Below are positions 8,708 through 17,608 of a DNA stretch of 45,884 nt, piece by piece; the first letter of the stretch is position 1, and each line of letters begins with the position of its first letter. Source of the stretch: Acidobacteriota bacterium (GTDB lineage: Bacteria > Acidobacteriota > Terriglobia > Versatilivoradales > Versatilivoraceae); assembly GCA_022616615.1 (NCBI GenBank), contig JAKEER010000836.1, forward strand, positions 1-45,884. The letters run 5' to 3'. The notes beneath the pieces are model-generated. The model was not told where the DNA came from. It saw nothing but the letters and a program-made list of their open reading frames with translations, and did no database searches. The translations under genes and the position numbers were made by a program.

Positions 8708-10318
8708 ATGGAAAAAATTGTAAACTGCAGGGCTATTTCTGCGCTTGCCAGCTTGCTCCTGGTACCTCAGACAACCTGGGCTCAGCAGACCGAAGGCGGG
8801 AAAAAGCCTGAGCTGGTACAGGCAGTAAAGTCCATCACTGGCACCCGCGAGAGCTTGGCTATCACATACCCAGAAGGAGTGACAATCACCCTCAAGTTTC
8901 AAGGCACGCAACGCCTGCCATTCGCGACAGGCGAGGCCAAAGTGGAGCGCAAACGAGGAACGACGGAGATCGAGATCGAGCTCGACGAGGTAAAGCCTGC
9001 TTCGCTATTTGGCGGTGACTATAACACCTATGTGCTTTGGACGGTCTCACCGGAGGGGCACACGGTGAATGCCGGCGAATTCATTGTGAGAGGCAACCGA
9101 GCCAAGTTGAACGTGACCACTACGCTCGAGACCTTTGGGATGTTTATCACAGCTGAGCCACATTACCTTGTCCCTTACCCTAGCCGTTTTGTCGTGATGG
9201 AGAACACGCGGCCCACCCATAAGTTAGGGGGCGTTGTGAGTACTTCACAGATTAAATATCGTGAGGCGGAGGGTGTTTATAATTTTGAAAAGGAGACTCT
9301 GGCTAAGTCTGCTGAAGCCAAGACAGAAGTCAGAACCGACATTGCACAGGCGCGGACCGCGGTTCAACTGGCTGAGCGAGCTGGCGCCGCCAAGTTCGCC
9401 GCCGACGAGTTAAGCCGGGCCAAGGAGCAGCTGTTGAAGGCGGAGCAGGGGGCTGCGATGGGCACCGGCGTCGGGACCCAGATGACCCAGGGCAAGGAGA
9501 TTGTCCGCTTGGCATTCGAAGCCCAGAAGCTGGCGGAAGAGCGGTCGTTCCAGGCTGCGCTGGATGCTGAGCGCAAGGCCAACGCCGACGAAGCGGCTCG
9601 GCTCGAGAAAAACATTCAGGAAGCCCAAACCGAAGCGGAGAAAGCCCGTCTTTTGGCAGAGCAACGCAAGTTGCAGTTTGAGATGGAAGAGCGAGCCCGG
9701 AGGGCCAGCGAAGAAGCCAAAGCGCAGGCGGAGCGCGATGCGCAAGCAGCTCTATTAGCCAAGCGGCAGGCGGAAGAGGCCGCGGCAAAATCCGCGGCGG
9801 ATGCTGACGCAGCCCGGATGGCTAAGGCTCAGGCGGATGCGGCCGCCCTGGCAGCGCAGCAGCAAGCCGAAGCTGCGAAGCGGCAGGCGGAAGAAGCTTC
9901 CAACAAGATGCAGGCGGCTTTGAGCAAAGTGGTTGAGACGCGTCGCACGGCTCGTGGCATCATTCTCAACCTACCCGACATTCTCTTCGAATTTGGAAAA
10001 GCGAACCTGAAGCCTGAAACGCGTGAAGTGCTGGCGAAAGTTTCTGGCATCCTGATGGTGGCGTCGGGATATCATCTCAGTGTCGAAGGCCACACCGATA
10101 ACGTCGGTTCAGACGAGTTCAATCAAAAGCTGTCTGAGTCGCGCGCTCAGAGCGTGCTCGACTATCTGTTCAAAGCCGGTGTGCCAGGAGATATCATGGT
10201 CACGAAAGGGCTGGGAGAGTCGCAACCGCGTTCGTCAAACGACTCGGCGAAAGGCCGCCAGGAAAACCGGCGGGTTGAGATTGTCATCGAAGACAAAGAA
10301 GGCGATATGAAGCTGTGA
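8708..10318 (+). CDS. OmpA-like cell-envelope protein with long coiled coil
   Basis: This protein of 536 residues has a signal peptide (1-25, ending TTWAQ), a beta-rich N-terminal domain to about residue 190, and a long Ala/Glu/Lys/Gln-rich coiled coil (about 195-415). A typical OmpA C-terminal peptidoglycan-binding domain (about 418-530) follows, with ILFEFGKANLKPET, EGHTDNVGSDEFNQKLSESRA and QENRRVEIVI. It probably links the outer envelope to peptidoglycan. The ATG at 8708 is preceded by AAGGAG, which decides the start over an in-frame reading from 8555. It appears to be a single-gene unit. Confidence 0.85.
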   Translation: MEKIVNCRAISALASLLLVPQTTWAQQTEGGKKPELVQAVKSITGTRESLAITYPEGVTITLKFQGTQRLPFATGEAKVERKRGTTEIEIELDEVKPASLFGGDYNTYVLWTVSPEGHTVNAGEFIVRGNRAKLNVTTTLETFGMFITAEPHYLVPYPSRFVVMENTRPTHKLGGVVSTSQIKYREAEGVYNFEKETLAKSAEAKTEVRTDIAQARTAVQLAERAGAAKFAADELSRAKEQLLKAEQGAAMGTGVGTQMTQGKEIVRLAFEAQKLAEERSFQAALDAERKANADEAARLEKNIQEAQTEAEKARLLAEQRKLQFEMEERARRASEEAKAQAERDAQAALLAKRQAEEAAAKSAADADAARMAKAQADAAALAAQQQAEAAKRQAEEASNKMQAALSKVVETRRTARGIILNLPDILFEFGKANLKPETREVLAKVSGILMVASGYHLSVEGHTDNVGSDEFNQKLSESRAQSVLDYLFKAGVPGDIMVTKGLGESQPRSSNDSAKGRQENRRVEIVIEDKEGDMKL

Positions 10319-10330
10319 AAGAACTGCAAA

Positions 10331-10463
10331 AGCAAACCGCAGAGACGCGGAGAAAAGAGAGACACCTGAGAAGAGTAGCCAATGCCCATTTCTCGTTTGT
10401 CTTCGCCAATCAACGAGCAATGACAACTGACCAATAGCTTTCTACGCGTCTCTGCGGTTTGCG
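10331..10463. repeat. Inverted repeat flanking the 3' end of the OmpA-like gene
   Basis: GCAAACCGCAGAGACGCGG (10334 onward) is mirrored by CGCGTCTCTGCGGTTTGC (10446-10463), 80-90 bases apart. It could fold into a long stem after the OmpA-like gene, but there is no T-run, so I do not call it a terminator. Confidence 0.6.
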
Positions 10464-10597
10464 ATGAGTTCGTCCGTTACTGTTCTGCTTGCCGCTGAAA
10501 CTCAGCGTTTGCAACGGCAGATCTCAAATCTGACATACTATTGAGGATCGCAGAATATAGTGACGAAACTCGTTGTCTCTCGAGAAACTCAATCGAC

Positions 10598-10800
10598 TTC
10601 GGCTCCCCTCGCCCCAACGCGGGAAGAGCATGAAGGCTTGAGAAGCCTTCATGGGGTGAGGGGGCGAGCACACGCCTGGTTTAGCCTGCAGACGATCCAA
10701 ACCCTCATCCAGCGCTGGGTTCCGCGTGCTGATCCACTCCCCCTCACCTCCCCTCACCGCCAACCCTTCTCCCGCGTTAGGGCGCGGGGAGCTGAATCCA
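10598..10800. repeat. GC-rich palindromic intergenic element
   Basis: TTCGGCTCCCCTCGCCC at the left and GGGCGCGGGGAGCTGAA at the right form imperfect arms, with CCCCTCACC-type palindromes inside (AAGGCTTGAGAAGCCTT at about 10632-10648). The block resembles the inner part of the TA-flanked element at 13429-13748. The 570-base gap 10319-10890 holds this and the inverted repeat before it, and no gene that I recognise. Confidence 0.5.
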
Positions 10801-10890
10801 GCCTGCGGCCGCAGCGAATAGGCACACACGGGACTTGTCACTATAATTCGCGATGTTCAGTAATATGAGATTTCCTCAAGGACCCTTCCC

Positions 10891-12192
10891 ATGAAATCAA
10901 TCCAGAAGTCCTTCTTCTTTCTCACCGTGTCAGCGGCGCTCACTCTGCTGGCCAGCTTCCCAATGACTCTCGGCCAGCGCGAAGCCGAGGTTTCAGGCGT
11001 CGTGACAGACCAGGACGGGAAGCCCATCGCCGGAGCGCTCGTGGGTGTTTTGGATCAACTGGCGGCGGGCATGAAGGACGCGAAAACAGATGCGGCGGGA
11101 AAGTTTCGCGTGACCGGCCTGAACGGTGGCGCGATGTATCGCGTGGTGGTTACGAAGTATGGCTACGATCAGGCTACGCTGGCTGATATGAAGGCGTCTG
11201 CTCAAGAGATCCGGGTGCAGTTGAAGCGAGACGAGAAGGTTGTGAGCCGTCCGGCGCCTGCGGCAGCGGCGCCCTCTGAACCCGACGCCAAGGCTCCAGA
11301 GGGCGAGGAGCCGGCTTTTACACTTTCGATCGCTGTTGAGGAAGTCCTGCTCAACATTTCGGTGGAGGATGCTTCGGGCCGGCGGATCACGGATTTGGCA
11401 AAGGAAGATTTTCAGATCTACCAGGATGGTGTTGCCCAGGAGATCAAGTATTTCGGGCATGAGAACGTCCCCATTAGCGTGGTGTTGCTGATAGACACCA
11501 GCGGCAGCATGGAAGGTTCGCCGCTGGTAGAGGCGAAAGTGGCGGCCCTGGCGTTCCTGAATGAGAGTCGCCCGCGGGATGCCGTCAGCCTTGTGTCTTT
11601 TAATGACAAGGTGGAAGTGATTCGCCCGTTCACGTCGGAAATGCTCAAGATTCGCACAGGAGTGCATTCCCTGGCTTCGCGCGGCGGAACAGCACTCTAC
11701 GATGCGCTTTCCAAAGCCGTTGATCTGATGGAGACCGCGCCTCATCCGCGGCATGTCATCGTCCTGCTCAGCGATGGCAAAGACGAAGATAGCCGCGCCA
11801 AGTTTGCCGCCATCGACAAAAAGATTCAGGCGAGCGACGTCGTCCTCTTCTCCATCGGCGAGTACGCCGAGCTCGATCGCAAGCTGTTCATGAGTGGCAA
11901 GAAACACTACAAGCTGCCCGAGTTGGATGTGAACCTCAATCCGATTTGGGTGTTGCGCTACTTCGCGGACCTTTCCGGGGGACGTGCTTACTTCCCCAAA
12001 TTGGGTGAAGCGCTGGAGCCTTTTTTCTCCCGCATTGCGCGCGAGTTGCATCAGCAATATGTCGTCACTTATCAGCCCACAGCCACAAGGGTCAAGGACC
12101 GTTTCCACACAATCGAGGTGCGCGCAAAAAGTTCGCGTTACCCGTCGCTCAAAGTGCGCACACGGAAAGGGTATCTCGACAGCACGCCGTAA
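10891..12192 (+). CDS. VWA-domain protein of the acidobacterial type with carboxypeptidase-regulatory N-terminus
   Basis: The 433-residue product has an N-terminal hydrophobic signal (1-28). A carboxypeptidase-regulatory-like beta domain (about 33-113: EVSGVVTDQDGKPIAGALV, TDAAGKFRVTGL) and an Ala/Pro linker (about 120-140) follow. The von Willebrand A domain starts near 147. Its metal site is visible: DTSGS at 202-206, a Thr in RGGTALYDAL, and the Asp of LLSDGKDED. The arrangement, including LLNISVEDASGR and DFQIYQDGVAQEI before the VWA fold, is that of the VWFA-related domain common in Acidobacteria. Function is unknown, probably adhesion or protein-protein contact outside the inner membrane. 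No partner gene is adjacent. Confidence 0.8.
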   Translation: MKSIQKSFFFLTVSAALTLLASFPMTLGQREAEVSGVVTDQDGKPIAGALVGVLDQLAAGMKDAKTDAAGKFRVTGLNGGAMYRVVVTKYGYDQATLADMKASAQEIRVQLKRDEKVVSRPAPAAAAPSEPDAKAPEGEEPAFTLSIAVEEVLLNISVEDASGRRITDLAKEDFQIYQDGVAQEIKYFGHENVPISVVLLIDTSGSMEGSPLVEAKVAALAFLNESRPRDAVSLVSFNDKVEVIRPFTSEMLKIRTGVHSLASRGGTALYDALSKAVDLMETAPHPRHVIVLLSDGKDEDSRAKFAAIDKKIQASDVVLFSIGEYAELDRKLFMSGKKHYKLPELDVNLNPIWVLRYFADLSGGRAYFPKLGEALEPFFSRIARELHQQYVVTYQPTATRVKDRFHTIEVRAKSSRYPSLKVRTRKGYLDSTP

Positions 12193-12266
12193 GTTTGCGT
12201 AGCGACAGTGGACTTCAATGTGTGGAGGTTCTCTCGACGCCTTGTCGAGCGGTAACCTCCGGGACC

Positions 12267-12570
12267 TCATCGTGTCCCATATCCTTTTTCGCTGGACATG
12301 TGGGTGGGTAGGGAGAGTCGCACGGGGAGCGGCTTTCCAGCCCCAGCGGGGCGCAAGACGGTAGCCCAGGGCAAGGGAGCGAGGCGACCGCCGCCCCGGG
12401 GTCCGGGTGCCCTACATTGAGCCCCTCGCCCCCGCGCTTCCAGGGTGACGACCCAAAACCCGCTCCCAGCGCGGGGGAGAGGGTAGGGGAGAGGGGGCTG
12501 AGGCAAACGCCCCCGGGCAACCGACTGGGAGACCCCCTGTGTCCAGCAAGAAGGATATGGGACACGATCA
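12267..12570. repeat. MITE-like element, TCGTGTCCCATATCC ends, 3-base target duplication
   Basis: The element 12270-12567 has ends TCGTGTCCCATATCCTT (then GCTGGAC) and the reverse complement of the same at 12541-12567, with one small indel. It is flanked by TCA on both sides. The core carries GC-rich palindromes (GGGGCGGGAG/CTCCC-like, AACCCGCTCCCAGCGCGGGGG). There is no coding sequence. Confidence 0.75.
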
Positions 12571-12652
12571 GCTCCAGGGCGCGTACATGGAGATCGCAGT
12601 GTAAGTCACAGCCAAGGGGTCTCTTGTAGCGCGTTTCTTTGCTTGCGTCACG

Positions 12653-12890
12653 ATGGGAGTTTGTCTTTCAATTGGAACCGCTGAACCTCAGGATCAGACG
12701 AAGCTTCCGTGCGAGGAGAAAGACATCCCTCAGAACACAGCTTATCGTGTGCGACAACCGCTTCGCATCAATGGGCAGCTGGAGGAAAAGCAGATGGCAG
12801 TCTGTTCCCCAGTCGTCCCGCTTTATTGATCTCATTAGCGGCCAACCGGCGCTTTATGACAGCGTCGAAAAGAATTGCCACCTGTTCTGA
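12653..12890 (+). pseudogene. Fragment of a CBM9-like (carbohydrate-binding family 9-like) gene, frameshifted and truncated
   Basis: From ATG 12653 the frame reads EKDIPQNTAYRVRQPLRING then QLEEKQ. After that the similarity moves to the next frame, WQSVPQSSRFIDLISGQPAL and YDS, up to a stop at 12890. The joined sequence looks like the N-terminal part of acidobacterial CBM9-like sugar-binding proteins (INGxLEExxWQ...F.DL.SGxPALYD). One extra base near 12796 (AAGCAGATGGCAG) would explain the shift. The rest of the domain is missing, so it is a dead fragment. The family call is from memory of conserved wording and needs a database search. Confidence 0.55.
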
Positions 12891-12958
12891 ATTCTTCTTA
12901 TAATCTGCGCTCATTATTGCGTGTGAAATCTTCACGGAAATCAGTTGGGTGAATCGTT

Positions 12959-13411
12959 ATGAAAGTCACGATTGTTACTGTCTATTCAAATGCTGGCGTG
13001 GTCGATGATCTTGAAGAACTGATTTTTGAAGTCTCTGAAGCCGAGCCGGAGGTCTACACGGAACTGAGCATTCAGCGCTTCGGCGGGGGACTGAGCGCCG
13101 AATGGTTCCATCCGGAATTGGGCGAGAACAATCTCGAGTATCGGGAGAAGCTTTATCAGAAAATCCGGACGATCCTTCCGGCGCCCCATCTGGCCATCAT
13201 CGAGGATGAAGAGAGCCAGGAGATCATGACGATTGGAGACCTGAGCTACTTCAAACAGGTGATCCAGCAAGCCAAGTCGGTCGAGGAACTGGAAGAAGTG
13301 CAGGAACGCATCGACCAGACCGAAATCGGGAACCCTCTCCTGAAGCAGATCCTCAGCAAATCCTACCAATCACGGCTGAATACATTGAACGCATTGAACG
13401 CCAGCGCCTGA
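12959..13411 (+). CDS. Conserved-looking protein of unknown function
   Basis: I do not recognise this 150-residue protein. It has no signal peptide or membrane segment, is strongly acidic (many Glu and Asp in residues 15-35 and 65-75), and ends in a helical region (about 80-135, with VEELEEVQERIDQ) that could form a short coiled coil. Codon use and amino-acid composition look like a real cytoplasmic protein. The ATG at 12959 has no strong ribosome site (GGGTG about 12 bases upstream). It is isolated, between the CBM9-like remnant and an inverted-repeat element. Confidence 0.6.
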   Translation: MKVTIVTVYSNAGVVDDLEELIFEVSEAEPEVYTELSIQRFGGGLSAEWFHPELGENNLEYREKLYQKIRTILPAPHLAIIEDEESQEIMTIGDLSYFKQVIQQAKSVEELEEVQERIDQTEIGNPLLKQILSKSYQSRLNTLNALNASA

Positions 13412-13428
13412 GTTGGATATGGCTAAGC

Positions 13429-13748
13429 TAGTTTCTGGCGCGAAACTCGAAGAGCCTTACTGGTTGCCACTCTCGCGACATTTCGGCTCCCCTCTCCCCA
13501 ATGCGGGAGAGGGGCTGGGGGTGAGGGGGTGCACGCGGGGCGGCGATTTTCGGAAATAACTCAAGAAGCGGAAACAATTCAAGAAGCGCATCCGATGGGC
13601 GACGGCGTGGATCTGTTACTGACGGCGATCCCCCTCACCCCCGACCCCCTCTCCACCGCCTCTCGACCTTCGGGCGAGGGGAGCCGAGGATCGCATCGGG
13701 GCTCAACTCCACACCCGTGCTGCTCTTCGAGTTTCGCGACAGAGACTA
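13429..13748. repeat. TA-flanked MITE-like element, TAGTTTCTGTCGCG family
   Basis: The terminal repeats TAGTTTCTGGCGCGAAACTC and GAGTTTCGCGACAGAGACTA extend to 27 bases with two mismatches, both bounded by TA. The interior holds a second, GC-rich palindrome (GGCTCCCCTCTCCCC...CGAGGGGAGCC), as if one repeat type sits inside the other. No gene is present. Confidence 0.75.
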
Positions 13749-13850
13749 ATGAGTCAGGGAACCGGGTGATCCCAACGGGAGTGCATGCCACCGGGTCAGC
13801 CTCCCTTCAGCAAAAAAGAGGTCCAAGGCCACTTTGGTATGGCCGAAGAC

Positions 13851-16088
13851 TCACGGGTAGAAGCCCAGCACGAATGCCCCGTCGCCGCTGCGCTGCCCGG
13901 GCTGCCCGCCATCGTTGACGACTCCATACACGATGAACGGATTCGATCCAGTAGTTCGCGTCACACGCGCATAGCCTTGCGTAGTCCCCGGCGCATAAGT
14001 GGCCAGCACAGTTCCGATTTGAAGCCACCGGCGGGCGGCCACCGTCACCTCGAAAGTGCTGACCTTTGCTCCGCTGGTCCCGTCGAACAGTTCGACAAAA
14101 AAGCTAACCGGCTGATCGTCAACTTCGCCCGTGTTGACCAGCGCCAAGTTCGAGCGCGTTTCCGCGTTCTGCAGCAGTCCATAGACCCAGCCGCCGGAAC
14201 TACCCGCGCTGTCGGAAGGCACAGCTAGGTAAAACAGACCATAGCGGCCGCCACCGCCAGGCGTGGAGGTGCGAGCGCCCAAGACAATCTCGCTAATATC
14301 CCCACCGTCAACCGTGGCAAAGAGGGCGCCCACATAGCTGGGTCCGGGCGGCCCCGGTGCAGGAGTGGCATTCTGCCGCAGGTATTGGACGAACGTGGGG
14401 AAGATAAATTGCTGCCGCGGCTCCAGCACCAGAGTCAGGCTGGAGGTGGAACGGTCGGCCTGAACCGCATCGGCCACATAAGCCAAGCGAACCGTCTTTC
14501 GGGACGCCGACGTGTTGGTTAGCACCAGTTCACTGTCAAAAAGAGCCGTCTCAACCACCACAGGAAGAGCGAGCGCAGGGCGGCCAATATAAGCGCTTCC
14601 CGGAATGGGCGGGACAAACGAGCCGTCGGAGTTGGCCTGATCGTTGACGACGGCGTAGGCGTAGTAGGGTGCTGTCCCGCTGACGCGTTCCACCCGCACG
14701 TAGCCCTGCGCTAGGGCAAGGCCGTTGGAACTGAGGATGCCAGAGATCTGATAGAACTCCCCGGGGCCCAATGTGATATCTGGAAGTGGGAAGGAACCTG
14801 GTAGCCCAGAACCCCCAGAGAAGACGGTCAAACGCAACACGATGCTGCCATCGTAACCTGTCCCTGCATTCTGAACTGCAACGTTAGACCGATCTGCGGC
14901 GTTCTGCCTCAGGCCGCATAGGTAAGCAGGACCCGTCAACAGAGATTGCGCCGACAGGCCTGAATATGCGAGACCTGCGCGGCCTTCAGGCACGATGGTA
15001 GTCGTTCTGACGGTCACTGCGGCATCAGAAGCAGAGGAAAGCCCTGAGAATCGGACCACCAACGTTCCTCCTCGGTTGCCCGAACCGGGAATGGGCATTC
15101 CCAGACTCCTTAGATGAGCAATGGCATCTGCGACAATGCTTTGCCGCCCAGCTGGGAGCGGAGCAGAGGCGGTGCCACTGCCTCCTCCGAAAGCCGCTAC
15201 ATAATTGAAATCCATCACGGTATCTCTAGATCCGCGATTGGTGAACACGATTTCGGAGCTGAAGAAGGAATTGTTCAGACCGGCAGAGGACAAGATAATT
15301 GGAACAAACAGCGTCGTATTTGCTGAACAGGAAGCGGACACACATTGGAGGGTAAGCGTATAAGCCCCGCTAAACGAGGAGGCGCTCACCAGGATGGTGT
15401 AGGTTCCCGTGAGGTTCAGAGTCTTATCAATTCTTTGGGAAAAGGCATTGACACAGGAAGTGGTGCGGCTGTTATCTGGAGCGATGAGTTCCAGACAGGG
15501 ACGGAGGCTGCTCGTAGGCGTCTTGGTCACCGTCAGTACAATGCTGTCCCCCACACCTCCTCCCAAATAAAACACATCCAGGTCGCCGTCCGGATTAATC
15601 TCGTCGTTTAGCGTCTGGCCGTATTGAATGGGCATCGCAGTAGAAGAAGGCAGGGCAACCCGCTCCAGGGCAAGCGTATAAGGCCCGCTAAACGAGGAGG
15701 CACTCACCAGGATAGTGTAGGTTCCCGTGAGGTTCAGGGTCTTATCGATTCTTTGGGAGAAGGCATTGGCGCAGGAGGTAGTCCGGCTATTATCAGGACC
15801 AACCAACTCCAGACAGGGACGGAGACTGCTCGTGGGAGTCTTGAGCACGAGCAGTACAACATTCTCTCTGGCAATTCCGGAGAATCGAAAAATGTCAGAG
15901 TCTCCAGACTCGATCGTGCAGTTGATCAGCTGACCGTAGGCGATATTCATGTCGACAGGCTCAGCCGGGCAATTCACTCCTTCCGCCGCCGCCCTGCCCG
16001 CAGTGGGGAAGGCGAACGGCAGGGTCAAAGCTAACCACAATGCAACACGAAATGGTCGGACGACCTCCACCGCAGGGGTGTGCCTCAT
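13851..16088 (-). CDS. Secreted repeat protein with two PPC-like domains and a shared 480-residue module
   Basis: The 745-residue protein begins with a signal peptide (ending about residue 35, TAGRAAA). Two near-identical beta domains resembling bacterial pre-peptidase C-terminal (PPC) domains follow; both contain PCLEL, SRTTSC, SQRIDKTLNLTGTYTILVS and YTLxL. From residue about 255 to the end runs a module beginning LFVPIILSSAGLNNS, which is about 75-80 percent identical by eye to residues 280-770 of the protein encoded at 25490-28849. It has no catalytic motif that I recognise. It is probably surface-exposed, perhaps adhesive. The ATG at 16088 has AAGGAGGG eight to nine bases upstream, so the longer reading to 16229 is rejected. 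It lies downstream of the barrel gene 16360-17127 on the same strand, 271 bases away. Confidence 0.75.
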   Translation of the reverse strand: MRHTPAVEVVRPFRVALWLALTLPFAFPTAGRAAAEGVNCPAEPVDMNIAYGQLINCTIESGDSDIFRFSGIARENVVLLVLKTPTSSLRPCLELVGPDNSRTTSCANAFSQRIDKTLNLTGTYTILVSASSFSGPYTLALERVALPSSTAMPIQYGQTLNDEINPDGDLDVFYLGGGVGDSIVLTVTKTPTSSLRPCLELIAPDNSRTTSCVNAFSQRIDKTLNLTGTYTILVSASSFSGAYTLTLQCVSASCSANTTLFVPIILSSAGLNNSFFSSEIVFTNRGSRDTVMDFNYVAAFGGGSGTASAPLPAGRQSIVADAIAHLRSLGMPIPGSGNRGGTLVVRFSGLSSASDAAVTVRTTTIVPEGRAGLAYSGLSAQSLLTGPAYLCGLRQNAADRSNVAVQNAGTGYDGSIVLRLTVFSGGSGLPGSFPLPDITLGPGEFYQISGILSSNGLALAQGYVRVERVSGTAPYYAYAVVNDQANSDGSFVPPIPGSAYIGRPALALPVVVETALFDSELVLTNTSASRKTVRLAYVADAVQADRSTSSLTLVLEPRQQFIFPTFVQYLRQNATPAPGPPGPSYVGALFATVDGGDISEIVLGARTSTPGGGGRYGLFYLAVPSDSAGSSGGWVYGLLQNAETRSNLALVNTGEVDDQPVSFFVELFDGTSGAKVSTFEVTVAARRWLQIGTVLATYAPGTTQGYARVTRTTGSNPFIVYGVVNDGGQPGQRSGDGAFVLGFYP
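15353..15850 (-). repeat. Intragenic duplication encoding the two PPC-like domains
   Basis: About 180 bases at 15353-15530 recur at 15671-15848 with roughly 88-90 percent identity by eye, giving the two domains of the 13851-16088 product. The high DNA identity indicates a recent duplication or gene conversion. Confidence 0.7.
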
Positions 16089-16359
16089 ATTGGATACCCT
16101 CCTTGCACTGCCTCCAGTAGATGTATGCTCGCATTTCGTTTGCAAGCAGAGAGACTGCATCACACGATCTTGGATCTTCGAGCGCAGCCCATGAGGTGTT
16201 TGTGAGAATAGTGCATGCACTCTAGCCATTCCAGATGGACCGTCCCCTTAATCGAAAGGACCTCTCTGACAGCACTCTCACGTGGTCTTGATCTCCCATG
16301 TGCCAGGGGATCAAAGGGGGACTCGGAGTCCCCTCGGCGGCTGCGCTCTCGAATCCACC

Positions 16360-17127
16360 TCAGTCCCTGAACTGTAGCGAAACGACAGGCCCGGAGAATC
16401 GTGGTTTGACGACCTCTGACCGGTTGGTGTCGTGCACATCGATGTCGTGGAAGGCGTAGCCGGCCTGCACGGTGAAGTGTCTGCCAAAGCTGAACCCCAC
16501 GTTGAAGCCAGCCTGTACGTAACGGCCATAGCGCCCCAGCGACATGCCTCTGATTTCGCCATTGAAATTCAGCAGATTACTTGCGGCTAACGGGAAGCCA
16601 CGAAATTCAACTCCAACCAGGGGCAAGGGCGCATCAATGTCTTCTGTTGAACTTCGGCCGGTGGTACTGCTTCGAATCGTCCCTTCGGCATTCAGGTAAC
16701 CCACGCCAGCCTGGATGCCCAGATGGCCACGCTCTCGACTCACGGCGTCGTACTGGTAGCCGCCAAACAGGTAGTTGATCTTGGCTTCAGAGGTCACTTG
16801 CTCTCTGATGTTGTAGGTCTGCCCGGCGTAGTCGATGGTACGGGTGAGAGCGCTGCCACCGTTGAGCCGAAACGGAAGGACGTCAAAGAGAACACGGTGC
16901 TTGCGCGCAGGCTTCAGGACCAGCTTTCCTACAAAATGGGACTTGTTGTTCCTGATGCCCAGATCTGACTCGAGATCCACAGCTGTCGCCCCCGATCGAG
17001 CGCTACCGCTGGTGCTGACAAGCCACCATTGCGGGCTGAACTCGATGTGAAACTCCTCGTAGTCTTCTGCCCAGGCAATTCCCACAACCCCCAACAATGC
17101 CACTGTCGCAAACAAAAGTCGCCTCAT
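16360..17127 (-). CDS. Outer-membrane beta-barrel protein
   Basis: This 255-residue protein has a clear signal peptide (1-20, cut after GIAWA). Its body is made of alternating amphipathic strands with aromatic girdles (HIEFSPQWWLV, VQAGFNVGFSFGRHFTVQAG). The C-terminal residue pattern VVSLQFRD is close to an outer-membrane barrel end. It contains no enzyme motif. It sits in a run of exported-protein genes read in the same direction from 20201 down to 13851. It may be a porin or adhesin; the substrate is unknown. Confidence 0.7.
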   Translation of the reverse strand: MRRLLFATVALLGVVGIAWAEDYEEFHIEFSPQWWLVSTSGSARSGATAVDLESDLGIRNNKSHFVGKLVLKPARKHRVLFDVLPFRLNGGSALTRTIDYAGQTYNIREQVTSEAKINYLFGGYQYDAVSRERGHLGIQAGVGYLNAEGTIRSSTTGRSSTEDIDAPLPLVGVEFRGFPLAASNLLNFNGEIRGMSLGRYGRYVQAGFNVGFSFGRHFTVQAGYAFHDIDVHDTNRSEVVKPRFSGPVVSLQFRD

Positions 17128-17218
17128 CGCTTTGAACTCTTCTCAATAGCGCTTGCGTGCGTCATCCTTCGATGCTCGTTCGGAGGACTCAGAGCCGATG
17201 ACGCGCCCACTCCGCTCT

Positions 17219-17554
17219 TCAGTTTTTTGCTCCGTTTTGGGGCTTCACCGCCGTCGCTTGCCCGCCACGCGCCGCTATGACGCCCGCATTGGCGCTGAAG
17301 GTGGCAGCGGCAATTTCGCCATTGAGTGTTTGCCCGGAGCTAATACTGCCTGCCGCCCTGGACTCTGTCACTCGCGCGCGATTTGACCCGTTAGGTCCAG
17401 GGGATGAGGATTCGGAAGTAATGGTTCTTGGCGTCGGGCGAAGCAGAGAATGCCCACGCACTGCCGCGCACACATCAATGTTCCCACCATCTAGAACCAA
17501 CGGGCGCACCCATAGTGGCAGAGAACCTGCGATAAAAGCCATGCAACACTTCAT
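17219..17554 (-). CDS. Short protein, probably a truncated remnant of a PPC-domain protein
   Basis: The 111-residue reading frame ends with AAGSISSGQTLNGEIAAATF and SANAG. This matches AGSISCGQTLNGEVVAPGQQ and TFSATAG at the start of the gene at 25490-29397, but with the middle of the beta domain deleted and nothing after it. A possible ribosome site (AAGGA) precedes the ATG at 17554, and it lies 54 bases after the barrel gene. It is probably a decayed copy of the glycosidase N-terminus. Whether it is still translated is unknown. Confidence 0.45.
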   Translation of the reverse strand: MKCCMAFIAGSLPLWVRPLVLDGGNIDVCAAVRGHSLLRPTPRTITSESSSPGPNGSNRARVTESRAAGSISSGQTLNGEIAAATFSANAGVIAARGGQATAVKPQNGAKN

Positions 17555-17608
17555 GGACTCAATTCCTTTCCCAGCTTCCGTGATGGCTCCTCTAGCTAGC
17601 CGTGTGAC

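Noticed and set aside
10993-12270. 425-residue minus-strand frame opposite the VWA gene
   Set aside because: It is a mirror of the high-GC coding strand. The plus strand has clear domain motifs and a proper start.
10598-13748. Repeated CTCCCCTC palindromes as a CRISPR array
   Set aside because: There is no regular repeat-spacer spacing; copies are inverted, diverged and hundreds of bases apart, and no cas gene is present.
17160-17215. A further ECF-like site upstream of the barrel gene 16360-17127
   Set aside because: A GATGAC block exists, but the facing sequence ten bases away is CGCTCTTCAG, too far from GAAATATTTC.
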